64,000 bases of DNA. Source: Methylobacterium frigidaeris. GTDB taxonomy: Bacteria > Pseudomonadota > Alphaproteobacteria > Rhizobiales > Beijerinckiaceae. The notes below the pieces were generated by a model, which did no database searches, was not told where the DNA came from, and was given only the letters and a program-made list of their open reading frames with translations. Shown one piece after another: positions 44,320 through 63,945 of the stretch (positions are counted from its first letter, which is position 1; each line of letters begins with the position of its first letter). The stretch is from contig NZ_BPQJ01000005.1 in the NCBI RefSeq assembly GCF_022179185.1, positions 239,138-303,137 on the forward strand, read 5' to 3'. A program made the position numbers and the translations under genes.

Positions 44320-45021
44320 ATGAGTACCCGCATCCTGATCGTCGAGGACGAGGAGGCCCTGACCCTCCTCCTGCGCTACAACCTCGAGGCCGAGGGCTTC
44401 GAGGTCGACGCCGTCGCCCGGGGCGACGAGGCGGATATCCGCCTGCGCGAGCAGGTGCCCGACCTCGTCCTCCTCGACTGGATGATGCCCGGCCTGTCCG
44501 GCATCGAATTGTGCCGGCGCATCCGCGCCCGCCGCGAGACCGAGCGGCTGCCGGTCATCATGCTCACGGCCCGCGGCGAGGAGGGCGACCGGGTGCGGGG
44601 GCTGGCCACCGGCGCCGACGACTACATCGTCAAGCCGTTCTCGGTGCCGGAGCTGCTGGCGCGGGTCCGCGCGCTCCTGCGCCGGTCCAAGCCCGCCCAC
44701 GTCGCCGACCTGCTCGTCGCTGGTGACATCGAACTTGACCGGGTCAGTCACCGCGTCCGCCGCGACGGCCGTGAGCTGCATCTCGGCCCGACCGAGTTCA
44801 AGCTGCTCGAGTTCCTGATGCAGAGCCCGGGGAGGGTCTTCTCCCGCGAGCAGCTCCTCGACGGCGTCTGGGGCCACGACGTCTACATCGACGAGCGCAC
44901 CGTCGACGTGCATATCGGCCGCCTGCGCAAGGCGATCAACCGCGGCCGCGACGCCGACCCGATCCGCACCGTGCGCGGTTCGGGCTACTCGTTCGACGAG
45001 ATGTTCGCACCGGAGCCGTGA
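44320..45021 (+). CDS. phoB: Phosphate response regulator PhoB
   Basis: OmpR/PhoB-family transcription factor that binds Pho boxes. 233 aa: receiver domain (acid pocket EDE at 9-11, phospho-acceptor Asp53 in LLDWMMP, Lys in VKPFS) and a winged-helix DNA-binding domain (GPTEFKLLEFLM, ERTVDVHIGRLRKAI). ATG 44320 chosen; the preceding GTG 44311 is possible. Last gene of the operon; the sensor kinase phoR is not adjacent. Confidence 0.96.
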   Translation: MSTRILIVEDEEALTLLLRYNLEAEGFEVDAVARGDEADIRLREQVPDLVLLDWMMPGLSGIELCRRIRARRETERLPVIMLTARGEEGDRVRGLATGADDYIVKPFSVPELLARVRALLRRSKPAHVADLLVAGDIELDRVSHRVRRDGRELHLGPTEFKLLEFLMQSPGRVFSREQLLDGVWGHDVYIDERTVDVHIGRLRKAINRGRDADPIRTVRGSGYSFDEMFAPEP

Positions 45022-45368
45022 GAGGCTGGTACCGGTAGCAGGGCAGGACGTACTTGCGGTTGTCTCGCACGACTGGGCCCGTACGCCGGGCGCGACGCGC
45101 CACACGGTCCGCCTGATCGCCCTGCAGCGCGGCAAGCCCTACGTGCCGCGCTCCAAGAGCGGCCCGAGAGATGCCGCCGGCCCGGGCGAGGCGGCCAGCC
45201 GACCACAGATGCACGCCACTGCCGGTCCAAGGTGGCTGAGAGGCCCTTCATCTCGGGCGGGACACCACTCGGCCGTAGGCCTCGCGCTCGCCCGCCAGTT
45301 CCCCGACGCGACGGCGGGTCGGTGCGGGCCGAGATCAGGCGGCCGCCGTTGACGCGGATCCGCAGCGT

Positions 45369-45476
45369 CTAGGCCTGGATCCGGCCGAGGGCCTGGCCCG
45401 CCAGCCCGGCCATCAGCACGAGCATCACCGCGAAGCTGCCGATCAGCTTGGCGCGGATCGCGATCCTGTCCGGCAA
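45369..45476 (-). pseudogene. Chemoreceptor N-terminal remnant
   Basis: A 35-codon frame, possibly starting at TTG 45476 with an AAGGA site, reads IRAKLIGSFAVMLVLMAGL and then GQALGRIQA before TAG at 45369-45371. This is the first membrane helix and following residues of a typical alphaproteobacterial methyl-accepting chemotaxis protein; everything after it is lost. Confidence 0.5.
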
Positions 45477-45700
45477 CGCGATGCATCCTTGTGGAATGAG
45501 AGAGGTTTACCTCGTTGCCGTCGACGATTCTACGGGTCGCCTCAAAAGATCGTCGATATGCCTTGCTGCGAAGGTAATCGCGTAAGCTGCGTCCGGAACG
45601 CATGTTCGCGCCTCGAAGACCGTCGCGGGCGGGAAGCTCGTGCCGGCCGAGGCCGGCGACGGGCACCGGAGCACGCGAGAGGGCTTCAGCAACATTCCGC

Positions 45701-45729
45701 TTGCATCCGGGCCGGGGATCCGGCTAGAG
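45701..45729 (+). promoter_or_regulatory. Promoter of tRNA-Trp (and possibly secE-nusG)
   Basis: TTGCAT (45701-45706), 17-nt spacer, CTAGAG (45724-45729), 22 nt before the tRNA 5' end. Confidence 0.55.
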
Positions 45730-45751
45730 AGCGGTCGCGCCGCGGCGCTGC

Positions 45752-45828
45752 AGGAGTGTAGCTCAACTGGTCAGAGCACCGGTCTCCAAAACCGGGGGTT
45801 GGGGGTTCGAGTCCCTCCACTCCTGCCA
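45752..45828 (+). tRNA. tRNA-Trp (anticodon CCA)
   Basis: Class I tRNA: acceptor AGGAGTG pairs with CACTCCT, D-loop CTCAACTGGTCAGAG, anticodon loop CTCCAAA with CCA, T-loop GGTTCGAGTC, encoded 3' CCA. It lies upstream of secE-nusG, the classical arrangement in many bacteria. Confidence 0.97.
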
Positions 45829-46028
45829 GGGACCGCGAGCCGACCGGAGCCTCCGCCCTCACCGGCAGATCTCTCCGAACAACAATCCGTCCGGGACAGT
45901 CGACAAGTGCAGGCAACTGCGCTAGACGCTGCGCCCATCCCAGATCGAACAGGCGGCTATGCGGGCCGGGGGTGATCCTTCAGGCTCGCGCGCCGCCGTT
46001 GGTTTCGAGCGCATCGGTTGTCCGAGCC

Positions 46029-46337
46029 ATGGCATCGAACGAAGCGACGAAGAAGATGGACCTCGGGCGCAACGCCTCCCGCAGCACCCCGCCGACCCGC
46101 GGCGGCGGCTCGACGCCGACGCCGCCCGTGCGTCCGGTGCAGAAGCGGGTCGGTCCGTTCGAGTTCCTGCAGCAGGTGCGCGACGAGGGCCGGAAGGTCA
46201 CCTGGCCGACCCGCAAGGAGACCCTGGTCACTACCCTGATGGTCTTCGTCATGGTGGTGGTGGCGAGCGTGTTCTTCACCGTCGTCGACCAGGTGCTGCG
46301 CTACGCTGTGACGCTGGTGCTGGGCATCGGGGCCTGA
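46029..46337 (+). CDS. secE: Preprotein translocase subunit SecE
   Basis: Essential membrane subunit of SecYEG. 102 aa: a charged Pro/Thr-rich N-terminal extension, then the conserved amphipathic helix [21 protein letters not shown] and one membrane helix ([16 protein letters not shown]). Start ATG 46029. Cotranscription with nusG is likely (67-bp gap). Confidence 0.95.
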   Translation: MASNEATKKMDLGRNASRSTPPTRGGGSTPTPPVRPVQKRVGPFEFLQQVRDEGRKVTWPTRKETLVTTLMVFVMVVVASVFFTVVDQVLRYAVTLVLGIGA

Positions 46338-46404
46338 TCGAGCCGCAAGACCCGGCCGAGCCGGCCCGAAACGTCGGGGCCGCCGCCGGATTGGAGTGAA
46401 CGCC

Positions 46405-46938
46405 GTGTCGAAGCGCTGGTACATCGTCCACGCCTATTCGAACTTCGAGAACAAGGTCGCGCAGTCGATCAAGGACCAGGCGGCGCAGCGCGGCCTGACG
46501 GAGAAGTTCGACGAGGTCATGGTCCCGACCGAGAAGGTCGTGGAGGTGCGCCGCGGCCGCAAGGTCGATGCCGAGCGCAAGTTCTTCCCCGGCTACGTGC
46601 TGGTGAAGTGCGACCTCACCGACGAGGTCTACCACCTCATCAAGAACACCCCGAAGGTCACGGGCTTCCTCGGAGCCGACAAGTCGAAGCCGGTGCCGAT
46701 CCCGGACGCCGAGGCCGAGCGCATCAAGGGCCAGGTCCAGGAAGGCACCGAGCGCCCGAAGGCTTCGATCGCCTATGAGGTCGGCGAGCAGGTCCGCGTC
46801 GCGGATGGCCCCTTCGCGTCCTTCAACGGCATCGTCGAGGAAGTCGACGAGAGCCGCTCCCGCCTCAAGGTGGCGGTCTCCATCTTCGGCCGGGCGACCC
46901 CGGTCGAGCTCGAATACGGTCAGGTCGAGAAGCTCTGA
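46405..46938 (+). CDS. nusG: Transcription termination/antitermination protein NusG
   Basis: Universal elongation factor; NGN domain ([17 protein letters not shown] to about 115) and C-terminal KOW domain ([22 protein letters not shown]). 177 aa. GTG 46405 is preferred because GGAG lies eight bases before it; GTG 46396 is the alternative. Confidence 0.96.
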   Translation: MSKRWYIVHAYSNFENKVAQSIKDQAAQRGLTEKFDEVMVPTEKVVEVRRGRKVDAERKFFPGYVLVKCDLTDEVYHLIKNTPKVTGFLGADKSKPVPIPDAEAERIKGQVQEGTERPKASIAYEVGEQVRVADGPFASFNGIVEEVDESRSRLKVAVSIFGRATPVELEYGQVEKL

Positions 46939-47117
46939 TCGTCACCGGCGGATCGTTTCGGGACTCGCACGGGGCGCGGCAGCGCGCCTCGTCGTCGCCG
47001 TTCCGGAAGATCCGCCTCTCACCCGCGGAAGGCCCGCCCGGCACGCCTCCGGGAGCCCGGGCCGCACCGCGACCTGCAACCGCCCTCGAGAAGTAGGGCT
47101 ACTCTGGGAGCAGTCCC

Positions 47118-47567
47118 ATGGCGAAGAAGATCACGGGCTACGTGAAGCTTCAGGTCCCGGCCGGCGCCGCCAACCCGTCGCCGCCGATCGGTCCCGCGCT
47201 CGGTCAGCGCGGCCTCAACATCATGGAATTCTGCAAGGCCTTCAATGCGAAGACCGCGCAGATCGAGAAGGGCACCCCGATCCCGGTGATCATCACCGCG
47301 TATCAGGACCGCTCCTTCACCTTCGAGATGAAGCAGCCCCCGGTCTCCTTCTTCCTGAAGAAGGCCGCCGGTCTGAAGATCGGCAAGAAGCCGGCCTCCG
47401 GCTCGAAGACCCCCGGCAAGGGCGCGCCCGCCGGCAAGGTCTCCGAGGCGCAGATCCGCGAGATCGCCGAGAAGAAGATGCCCGACCTGAACTGCGATTC
47501 GGTCGATTCCGCCGTTGCCATGATTCGCGGCTCCGCCCGCGCCATGGGCCTCGAGATCACCGCGTAA
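47118..47567 (+). CDS. rplK: 50S ribosomal protein L11
   Basis: 149 aa with the N-terminal [25 protein letters not shown] and the rRNA-binding C-terminal domain ([21 protein letters not shown]). Site of thiostrepton action and part of the GTPase centre. GGGAG site; 12 bp from rplA. Confidence 0.98.
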   Translation: MAKKITGYVKLQVPAGAANPSPPIGPALGQRGLNIMEFCKAFNAKTAQIEKGTPIPVIITAYQDRSFTFEMKQPPVSFFLKKAAGLKIGKKPASGSKTPGKGAPAGKVSEAQIREIAEKKMPDLNCDSVDSAVAMIRGSARAMGLEITA

Positions 47568-47579
47568 GGGGAGGGCGAC

Positions 47580-48287
47580 ATGGCAAAGACAGGCAAGCGC
47601 ATCCGCTCCGCCCGCGAGGGCATCGAGGTCACCAAGCTCTATCCGCTCGCCGACGCGGTGAAGCTGATCAAGGAGCGGGCCAAAGCCAAGTTCGACGAGA
47701 CCTTCGAGGTCTCGATGAACCTCGGCGTCGACCCCCGCCACGCCGACCAGATGGTCCGTGGCGTCTGCAACCTGCCGAACGGCTCCGGCCGGACCGTGCG
47801 GGTGGCGGTGTTCGCCCGCGGCCCGAAGGCCGACGAGGCCCGGGCCGCTGGCGCCGACATCGTCGGGGCCGAGGACCTGCTCGAGACGATCCAGGGCGGC
47901 ACGATCGACTTCGATCGCTGCATCGCCACTCCGGACATGATGCCGCTGGTCGGCCGCCTCGGTAAGGTGCTGGGCCCGCGCGGCCTGATGCCGAACCCGA
48001 AGGTCGGCACCGTCACCATGGACGTGAAGGGCGCCGTCGCCGGCGCCAAGGGCGGCTCGGTCGAGTTCCGCGTCGAGAAGGCGGGCATCGTCCACGCCGG
48101 TATCGGCAAGGTCTCGTTCGACGAGCAGAAGATCGTCGAGAATATCCGCGCCTTCGCGGACGCGGTCGCCAAGGCCAAGCCCGCCGGCGCCAAGGGCACC
48201 TACATCCAGCGCATCGCCGTCTCCTCGACGATGGGCCCGGGTGTGAAGGTCGATCCCTCGAGCGTGCTGGTCGCCGCCGGCGCCTGA
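47580..48287 (+). CDS. rplA: 50S ribosomal protein L1
   Basis: 235 aa, normal length; conserved [21 protein letters not shown] and [15 protein letters not shown] segments. L1 stalk protein and, in relatives, autogenous repressor of its own operon. Followed by a strong hairpin, so the rplKA unit ends here. Confidence 0.98.
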   Translation: MAKTGKRIRSAREGIEVTKLYPLADAVKLIKERAKAKFDETFEVSMNLGVDPRHADQMVRGVCNLPNGSGRTVRVAVFARGPKADEARAAGADIVGAEDLLETIQGGTIDFDRCIATPDMMPLVGRLGKVLGPRGLMPNPKVGTVTMDVKGAVAGAKGGSVEFRVEKAGIVHAGIGKVSFDEQKIVENIRAFADAVAKAKPAGAKGTYIQRIAVSSTMGPGVKVDPSSVLVAAGA

Positions 48288-48316
48288 CGCCGACGCGACT
48301 GTCGCGGTGACGACCT

Positions 48317-48350
48317 GAAGCGCCCGGTCCGGCAACGGACCGGGCGCTTC
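48317..48350 (+). terminator. rplKA terminator hairpin
   Basis: Perfect 15-bp stem (GAAGCGCCCGGTCCG at 48317-48331, complement at 48336-48350) with a GCAA tetraloop. No T-tract follows. Confidence 0.75.
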
Positions 48351-48485
48351 GCATGTCGGGGATTGGTGCTGTCGTGACCACCACCCGACGTCGCGGCAAC
48401 ACGGCTGCCGGCCCGCTGCCGCAGCGCGGCGAAAACCTAACGCGACGGGGCAGCCTTCCGGCGACGCTGTGCTAGATATGGCGCC

Positions 48486-50102
48486 ATGCGCAGCACCGTC
48501 CCGGTCTCCTCCTCGCGACGCATCCTCTGCGTCTTCCCCGCCTACACGCCCTCGTTCGGCACCTTCTCGCACGCCTATCCGCTGATGGGCGGCGTGAAGG
48601 CCTTCATGCCGCCGCAGGGGCTGCTCGTGATCGCCGCCTACATGCCCGAGGCATGGGAGGTAAGGGTCATCGACGAGAACATCGCTCGGGCGAGGCCCGA
48701 GGATTTCGCCTGGGCCGACGCGGTGTTCGTGTCGGGGATGCATATCCAGGAGGGCCAGATCCACGAGATCGGCCGGCGCGCCCACGCCGCCGGCAAGGTC
48801 GCGGTCCTGGGCGGTCCCTCCGTCTCCGGCGCACCGGAGAAATACCCGGACTTCGACTACCTCCATATCGGCGAGATCGGCGACGCCACCGACGCGCTGA
48901 TCCGGCGCCTCGACGAGACCGTGGCGGTGCCGGACGAGCCGGAGCGGTTCGAGACCAAGGACCGCCTCGGCCTCTCAGACTTCCCGGCCCCGGCCTATGA
49001 GCGCGTTCCGCTCAAGCGCTACCTCATCGGCTCGCTGCAATTCTCCTCCGGCTGCCCCTATCGCTGCGAGTTCTGCGACATCCCGCAGCTTTATGGCCGC
49101 CAGCCGCGGCTCAAGACCCCCGAACAGCTCTGCGCCGAACTCGACGCGATCATCGCCCAGCCGGCCCACCCGGCGGTGGTCTACTTCGTGGACGACAACT
49201 TCATCGGCAACCGCAAGGCGACGCGGGAGATGCTGCCGCACTTGGTGGAGTGGCAGAAGCGGAACAACTACCCGCTCCAGTTCGCCTGCGAGGCGACGCT
49301 GAACATGGCCAAGCAGCCCGAGATCCTCGAGCTGATGCGCCAAGCCAACTTCATGACGGTGTTCGTCGGCATCGAGACCCCGGAGGCCGACGCGCTGAAG
49401 GGCATCGACAAGACCCACAACGCCGCCGTGCCGATGTACGAGGCGATCGAGACCCTGAACTCCTACGGGCTGGAGGTCACCTCCGGCATCATCCTGGGCC
49501 TCGACACCGACACCGACCGCTCCGAGCAGAACCTGATCGACTTCATCGACAAGTCGGCGATCCCGGTCCTCACCATCAACCTGCTCCAGGCCCTGCCGAA
49601 GACCCCGCTATGGGACCGGCTCGAGCGCGAGGGACGGCTCGTCCACGACGCCAGCCTCGAATCGAACGTGCTGTTCAAGCGCCCCCACGACGACGTGGTC
49701 GGCTCCTGGCGCCGGGCCATCGCGCACGCCTACTCGCCCGAGCAGCTGTTCGAGCGTTTCACGCGCCAGTGCGACGTGACCTATCCGAACCGGATCACCA
49801 CGCCGACCTCGGCCAAGCTGACGCTGACCAACCTGCGCCGCGGCCTGATTCTCGGCTTCAACATCCTGACGCGGGTCGGACTGTTTTCCGACTACCGCAA
49901 GCCGTTCTGGCGCGCCGCCGGCTACGCCCTCAAACGTGGGCAGATCGAGGCGGTGTTCAACATGGGCTTCGTCGCCCACCACCTGATCCGCTTCACCCGC
50001 GAGGCCCTGCGCGGCGAGCACAACGCCTCGTTCTACGCGGCCCAGGACAAGGCGAAGGCCGAGGCCGCCGCGAGGAGGGCAGGAGCCCAGCAGGCGGCGT
50101 GA
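48486..50102 (+). CDS. hpnP: B12-binding radical SAM enzyme, probable hopanoid C-2 methylase
   Basis: 538 aa. N-terminal cobalamin-binding domain (about 10-150; ILCVFPAYTPSFGTFSHAYP, then VLGGPSVSG), radical SAM domain with the 4Fe-4S motif CPYRCEFC at about 193-200, and a C-terminal DUF4070 (to about 505). The opening FGTFSHAYPLMGGVKAFMPP and the VYFVDDNFIGNRK segment match what is known of HpnP, which methylates hopanoids at C-2; related HpnR and other B12-radical-SAM enzymes are alternatives. Methylobacteria make 2-methylhopanoids, which fits. It sits between rplA and rplJ, whose usual close linkage is interrupted, and is flanked by terminator-like and leader sequences, so it should have its own promoter. 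Confidence 0.78.
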   Translation: MRSTVPVSSSRRILCVFPAYTPSFGTFSHAYPLMGGVKAFMPPQGLLVIAAYMPEAWEVRVIDENIARARPEDFAWADAVFVSGMHIQEGQIHEIGRRAHAAGKVAVLGGPSVSGAPEKYPDFDYLHIGEIGDATDALIRRLDETVAVPDEPERFETKDRLGLSDFPAPAYERVPLKRYLIGSLQFSSGCPYRCEFCDIPQLYGRQPRLKTPEQLCAELDAIIAQPAHPAVVYFVDDNFIGNRKATREMLPHLVEWQKRNNYPLQFACEATLNMAKQPEILELMRQANFMTVFVGIETPEADALKGIDKTHNAAVPMYEAIETLNSYGLEVTSGIILGLDTDTDRSEQNLIDFIDKSAIPVLTINLLQALPKTPLWDRLEREGRLVHDASLESNVLFKRPHDDVVGSWRRAIAHAYSPEQLFERFTRQCDVTYPNRITTPTSAKLTLTNLRRGLILGFNILTRVGLFSDYRKPFWRAAGYALKRGQIEAVFNMGFVAHHLIRFTREALRGEHNASFYAAQDKAKAEAAARRAGAQQAA

Positions 50103-50609
50103 TCGCGAAGCGCTCACGGAAAATCGATCCCTGCGACCGAATTTCCCCTTCCTGGGCACTTGGCAGGCCGCTTGCACGCCGCTATAGACCCGGCTCCACG
50201 TTTCCGAGATCGAAAGGATTCGGCCGACCGGCCGGTCCTTGAGAGAGGTCCCCGGGCCACCGGGTGACCAGAGTGGCCGGAAGGGCTCAGGGGGAAACCC
50301 CTCGCGCCCCGTCCGGCCATGTCCTGTCCGAGACTGCAGGCGCCGGCATCCGCCGGCTTAAACCGCAAAGCCTGCACAGACGGGGAAGACCGAGTTTCAC
50401 CGCCTCAACGGCCTCATCGAGGCCGGCGGGGCGTCGGTTTGAACCATCTCGCCCGAGGCGAGGGACTTGATCGGTCCTTGGCATCGGGGGCAGGGCCGTG
50501 AAGCGTCGTTCAGGACGTCGCGGTCTTCCCGTGAAGGCCCCGGCTCATCCTGGGCGGCAAATGCAACCGGCGGGGCCCATCCGGGTTCCGCCAACCGGAG
50601 AGAGCCAAG
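50103..50609 (+). other. rplJ upstream region
   Basis: 507 bp without a gene. It holds the rplJ leader, with at least one strong compound stem at 50332-50377 and further GC-rich hairpins up to the GTG start. Confidence 0.6.
50326..50391 (+). ncRNA. Ribosomal protein L10 leader (autoregulatory mRNA element)
   Basis: GCAGGC at about 50336 pairs with GCCTGC at about 50370, enclosing an inner hairpin (GCCGGC ATCC GCCGGC) and an unpaired CTTAAACCGCAAA segment. This layout, directly upstream of rplJ-rplL, fits the known L10 leader bound by L10(L12)4. A covariance-model search was not possible here. Confidence 0.55.
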
Positions 50610-51143
50610 GTGGACAGAGCAGCAAAAGCTGATCTCGTCGCGACGCTCAACGGGGTGTTCGCGAACACCTCCGTCGTCGTCGTGGCCCACTACAAGGGCC
50701 TCACGGTCGCCGACATGCAGAAGCTGCGCTCGCAGATGAAGCAGGCCGGCGCCACCGTGAAGGTCGCGAAGAACCGCCTCGCCAACATCGCTCTCGAAGG
50801 CACGGACGTCGCCTCCATTCAGCCCCTCCTGAAGGGCCCGACCCTGCTCGCCTATTCGAGCGATCCGGTCGCGGCCGCGAAGGTGGCGGTGGACTTCGCC
50901 AAGGCCAACGAGAAGCTGGTCATCCTCGGCGGAGCCATGGGGACGACCGCCCTGAACCCGGACGGCGTGAAGGCTCTGGCCTCGCTACCGTCCCTCGACG
51001 AACTGCGCGCCAAGCTCGTGGGCCTTGTCCAGGCTCCCGCGACCAAGATCGCTCAGGTCGTCAACGCGCCGGCCGCCAAGCTCGCGCGCGTGTTCGGGGC
51101 CTATGCCAAGACCGGCGACGCCCAGACCGACGAAGCGGCCTAA
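50610..51143 (+). CDS. rplJ: 50S ribosomal protein L10
   Basis: 177 aa; GTG start at 50610 with GGAGAG site. Conserved [29 protein letters not shown] and [11 protein letters not shown]. Base of the L7/L12 stalk and presumed repressor of its own leader. Confidence 0.97.
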   Translation: MDRAAKADLVATLNGVFANTSVVVVAHYKGLTVADMQKLRSQMKQAGATVKVAKNRLANIALEGTDVASIQPLLKGPTLLAYSSDPVAAAKVAVDFAKANEKLVILGGAMGTTALNPDGVKALASLPSLDELRAKLVGLVQAPATKIAQVVNAPAAKLARVFGAYAKTGDAQTDEAA

Positions 51144-51194
51144 CGGGCTGTTCGAGACCAAACCGTTCAAACCGACAACATCAGGAAGTGAAAA

Positions 51195-51572
51195 ATGGCT
51201 GATCTTGCCAAGCTCGTCGACGACCTGTCCTCGCTGACCGTTCTCGAGGCTGCCGAGCTCGCGAAGATGCTCGAGGAGAAGTGGGGCGTCTCGGCGGCTG
51301 CCGCCGTCGCCGTCGCTGCCGGCCCGGCCGGTGGCGCCGCTGCCGCCCCCGTCGAGGAGCAGACCGAGTTCACCGTCGTCCTCGCTTCGGCCGGCGACAA
51401 GAAGATCGAGGTCATCAAGGAGGTCCGCGCGATCACCGGCCTCGGCCTCAAGGAGGCCAAGGACCTGGTCGAGGGCGCTCCGAAGCCGGTCAAGGAGGGC
51501 GTGTCCAAGGACGACGCCGCCAAGCTCAAGGCCCAGCTCGAGAAGGCCGGCGCCAAGGTCGAGCTCAAGTAA
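51195..51572 (+). CDS. rplL: 50S ribosomal protein L7/L12
   Basis: 125 aa; N-terminal dimerisation domain, Ala/Gly hinge (about 35-52) and C-terminal factor-binding domain with [20 protein letters not shown]. Start ATG 51195 with AGGAAG site, 51 bp after rplJ. Confidence 0.98.
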   Translation: MADLAKLVDDLSSLTVLEAAELAKMLEEKWGVSAAAAVAVAAGPAGGAAAAPVEEQTEFTVVLASAGDKKIEVIKEVRAITGLGLKEAKDLVEGAPKPVKEGVSKDDAAKLKAQLEKAGAKVELK

Positions 51573-51574
51573 GG

Positions 51575-51602
51575 CGATGGCGGGCCTTCCGGCCCGCATC
51601 GT
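51575..51602 (+). terminator. Hairpin between rplL and rpoB
   Basis: CGGGCC TTCC GGCCCG (51581-51596) extended by GATG/CATC pairs with one bulge, three bases after the rplL stop. Probably the partial terminator that lowers rpoBC relative to rplL; the 274-bp gap that follows shows no other clear feature. Confidence 0.6.
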
Positions 51603-51846
51603 GCTCCGGACCCGGCCTCGGCCGGTCCGGGGCCACCAGCCCGCGGGCCTCGCGCTCGCGGGCTATGGTCGCTTTAAGCGCACCCCCTCGGGATCCGGGG
51701 CATGGATCACCATATACGTTTTCGAGAGTTGCGGGCGGCCGGTGCACGGGCGGCCCGCGCGGTCCCAGGCAGGTCTGATGCGGGCTCGATTCGGCCAGCG
51801 TCCCACCGGGGCCGTATAAGCGGTGGATGAGGAGCGAGGTCAACCC

Positions 51847-55971
<4,125 letters not shown>

Positions 55972-56004
55972 GCCCTTCCCGACACCGCCCATCGCGACAG
56001 CGGC

Positions 56005-56026
56005 GGGGCCCTCGCACGAGGGCCCC
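56005..56026 (+). terminator. rpoB-rpoC intercistronic hairpin
   Basis: GGGGCCCTCG and CGAGGGCCCC form a 9-10 bp stem with a very short loop in the 132-bp gap. More likely a transcript-processing or pausing element than a full terminator. Confidence 0.4.
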
Positions 56027-56103
56027 GGCCGCCAAACCCGTTTCATCAGACGGCGGCCGCCGACCCGGCCCTTCGCGGCGCCCCGTCAGCCAAGGAGCAG
56101 ATC

Positions 56104-60309
<4,206 letters not shown>

Positions 60310-60361
60310 GGCAGGGGACTTGCCCGGCGGGCGCCCGCGCCTGCCGGACCCGGGAAGAAAG

Positions 60362-60396
60362 AAGGCCGGCGCTCCCTCCCGGGGCGCCGGCCTTTT
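60362..60396 (+). terminator. Rho-independent terminator of rpoBC
   Basis: Perfect 11-bp stem AAGGCCGGCGC (60362-60372) with its complement at 60384-60394, 11-nt loop, ending in TTTT. The strongest terminator in the window. Confidence 0.9.
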
Positions 60397-60432
60397 CGCG
60401 TAAGCAGCCAAGCTTTAAAGGAAAGTTTCCGC

Positions 60433-60461
60433 TTGACGGCTGAGGGATGAGCCCGTAATAG
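60433..60461 (+). promoter_or_regulatory. Strong housekeeping promoter of the str operon
   Basis: TTGACG (60433-60438), 17-nt spacer, TAATAG (60456-60461), 290 nt before rpsL. Confidence 0.75.
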
Positions 60462-60749
60462 GCCCTCCTACTGAACGGCTGGCCGTAGGCGACAGCTGAT
60501 CGACGTGCCCCTCGTGCCTCGATCCAAGTCTCCTAAACGCGACCGAACTTCAACCGACTGACACGTGTCAGACCGGCATGATCGCTGGGGCTTGCTCCCG
60601 GTGGTCCTCTGCTCGCATGGCGCGCCAAAGGCTGGTTTCAGCCTGGGGCGCGATTTGCGTTGCGCTTCTTGCCCGAAGCGACGGTCGTTCAGACGAGATT
60701 TTAGAAAACGACGGTCGCCAGGACGGCGACGCGTTGCGAGAGGAATGGC

Positions 60750-61121
60750 ATGCCGACGATCAACCAGCTGATCGCCAATCCGCGGAAGGCGCAGAAGGCC
60801 CGCAACAAGGTGCCGGCCCTCGATGCCTGCCCGCAGAAGCGCGGCGTCTGCACCCGCGTCTACACCACGACCCCGAAGAAGCCGAACTCGGCGCTTCGTA
60901 AGGTCGCCAAGGTCCGCCTGACCAACGGCTTCGAGGTCATCGGCTACATCCCGGGCGAGGGCCACAACCTTCAGGAACACTCCGTGGTGATGATCCGCGG
61001 CGGCCGCGTGAAGGATCTTCCGGGCGTGCGCTACCACATCCTGCGCGGCGTGCTCGACACCCAGGGCGTCAAGAACCGCAAGCAGCGTCGCTCGAAGTAC
61101 GGCGCCAAGCGTCCGAAGTAA
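60750..61121 (+). CDS. rpsL: 30S ribosomal protein S12
   Basis: 123 aa. Decoding-centre protein; streptomycin-relevant Lys43 (TTTPKKPN) and Lys88 (GGRVKDLPG) are wild type. Conserved core from [12 protein letters not shown] to the basic C-terminus. GAGAGGAA site before ATG 60750. First gene of the str operon. Confidence 0.98.
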   Translation: MPTINQLIANPRKAQKARNKVPALDACPQKRGVCTRVYTTTPKKPNSALRKVAKVRLTNGFEVIGYIPGEGHNLQEHSVVMIRGGRVKDLPGVRYHILRGVLDTQGVKNRKQRRSKYGAKRPK

Positions 61122-61221
61122 GCGAAAAGCGGACTGGTACTACCGATCGCCTGTCCCGCAAGGATGTCGCCGACCGCATGGTTCCAGGCGGCCTGCGCGG
61201 GGCACAACAGTTGATTTTTAG

Positions 61222-61713
<492 letters not shown>

Positions 61714-61767
61714 ACGCCGCTTCACCGCCGCCTCGCCGCGGCGGCACCCCTCTTCAGGAGCCCCCCG

Positions 61768-63843
<2,076 letters not shown>

Positions 63844-63872
63844 TGAGGTTGGCCTGATCTCAGGCCGCCTCA
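63844..63872 (+). terminator. fusA-tuf intercistronic hairpin
   Basis: Nested stem: TGAGG/CCTCA outside and GGCCTGA-type/CAGGCC inside, starting at the fusA stop. Followed by a 70-bp gap to tuf. Likely an mRNA-processing or partial termination site. Confidence 0.45.
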
Positions 63873-63945
63873 CAGCTTCGGTGCCCGCCACGGCGGGGAT
63901 CAACCTAGACTAGAACGCACGCATTCGATCGACGGAGTTTTGGCG

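Larger units (their letters stand above)
45022..45751. other. phoB to tRNA-Trp gap with decayed coding sequence
   Basis: 730 bp with high GC and several short open frames but no intact gene. It includes a chemoreceptor N-terminal remnant on the minus strand (45369-45476). The plus-strand stretch 45050-45160 reads like coding sequence (VRLIALQRGKPYVPRSK) but has no start or recognisable family. The right end carries the tRNA-Trp promoter. Confidence 0.5.
60310..60749. other. rpoC terminator, str promoter and long rpsL leader
   Basis: 440 bp without a credible gene: rho-independent terminator (60362-60396), a near-consensus promoter (60433-60461) and a leader of about 280 nt with several inverted repeats (14-bp palindrome CTGACACGTGTCAG at 60558-60571; hairpin around AGGCTG GTTT CAGCCT near 60630; two CGACGGTCG repeats). 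Short ORFs here are basic noise. Confidence 0.65.

Noticed and set aside
60565..60901. Short ORFs in the rpsL leader and overlapping rpsL
   Set aside because: Basic, cysteine-rich noise in wrong frames; rpsL has a strong ribosome-binding site and is certain.
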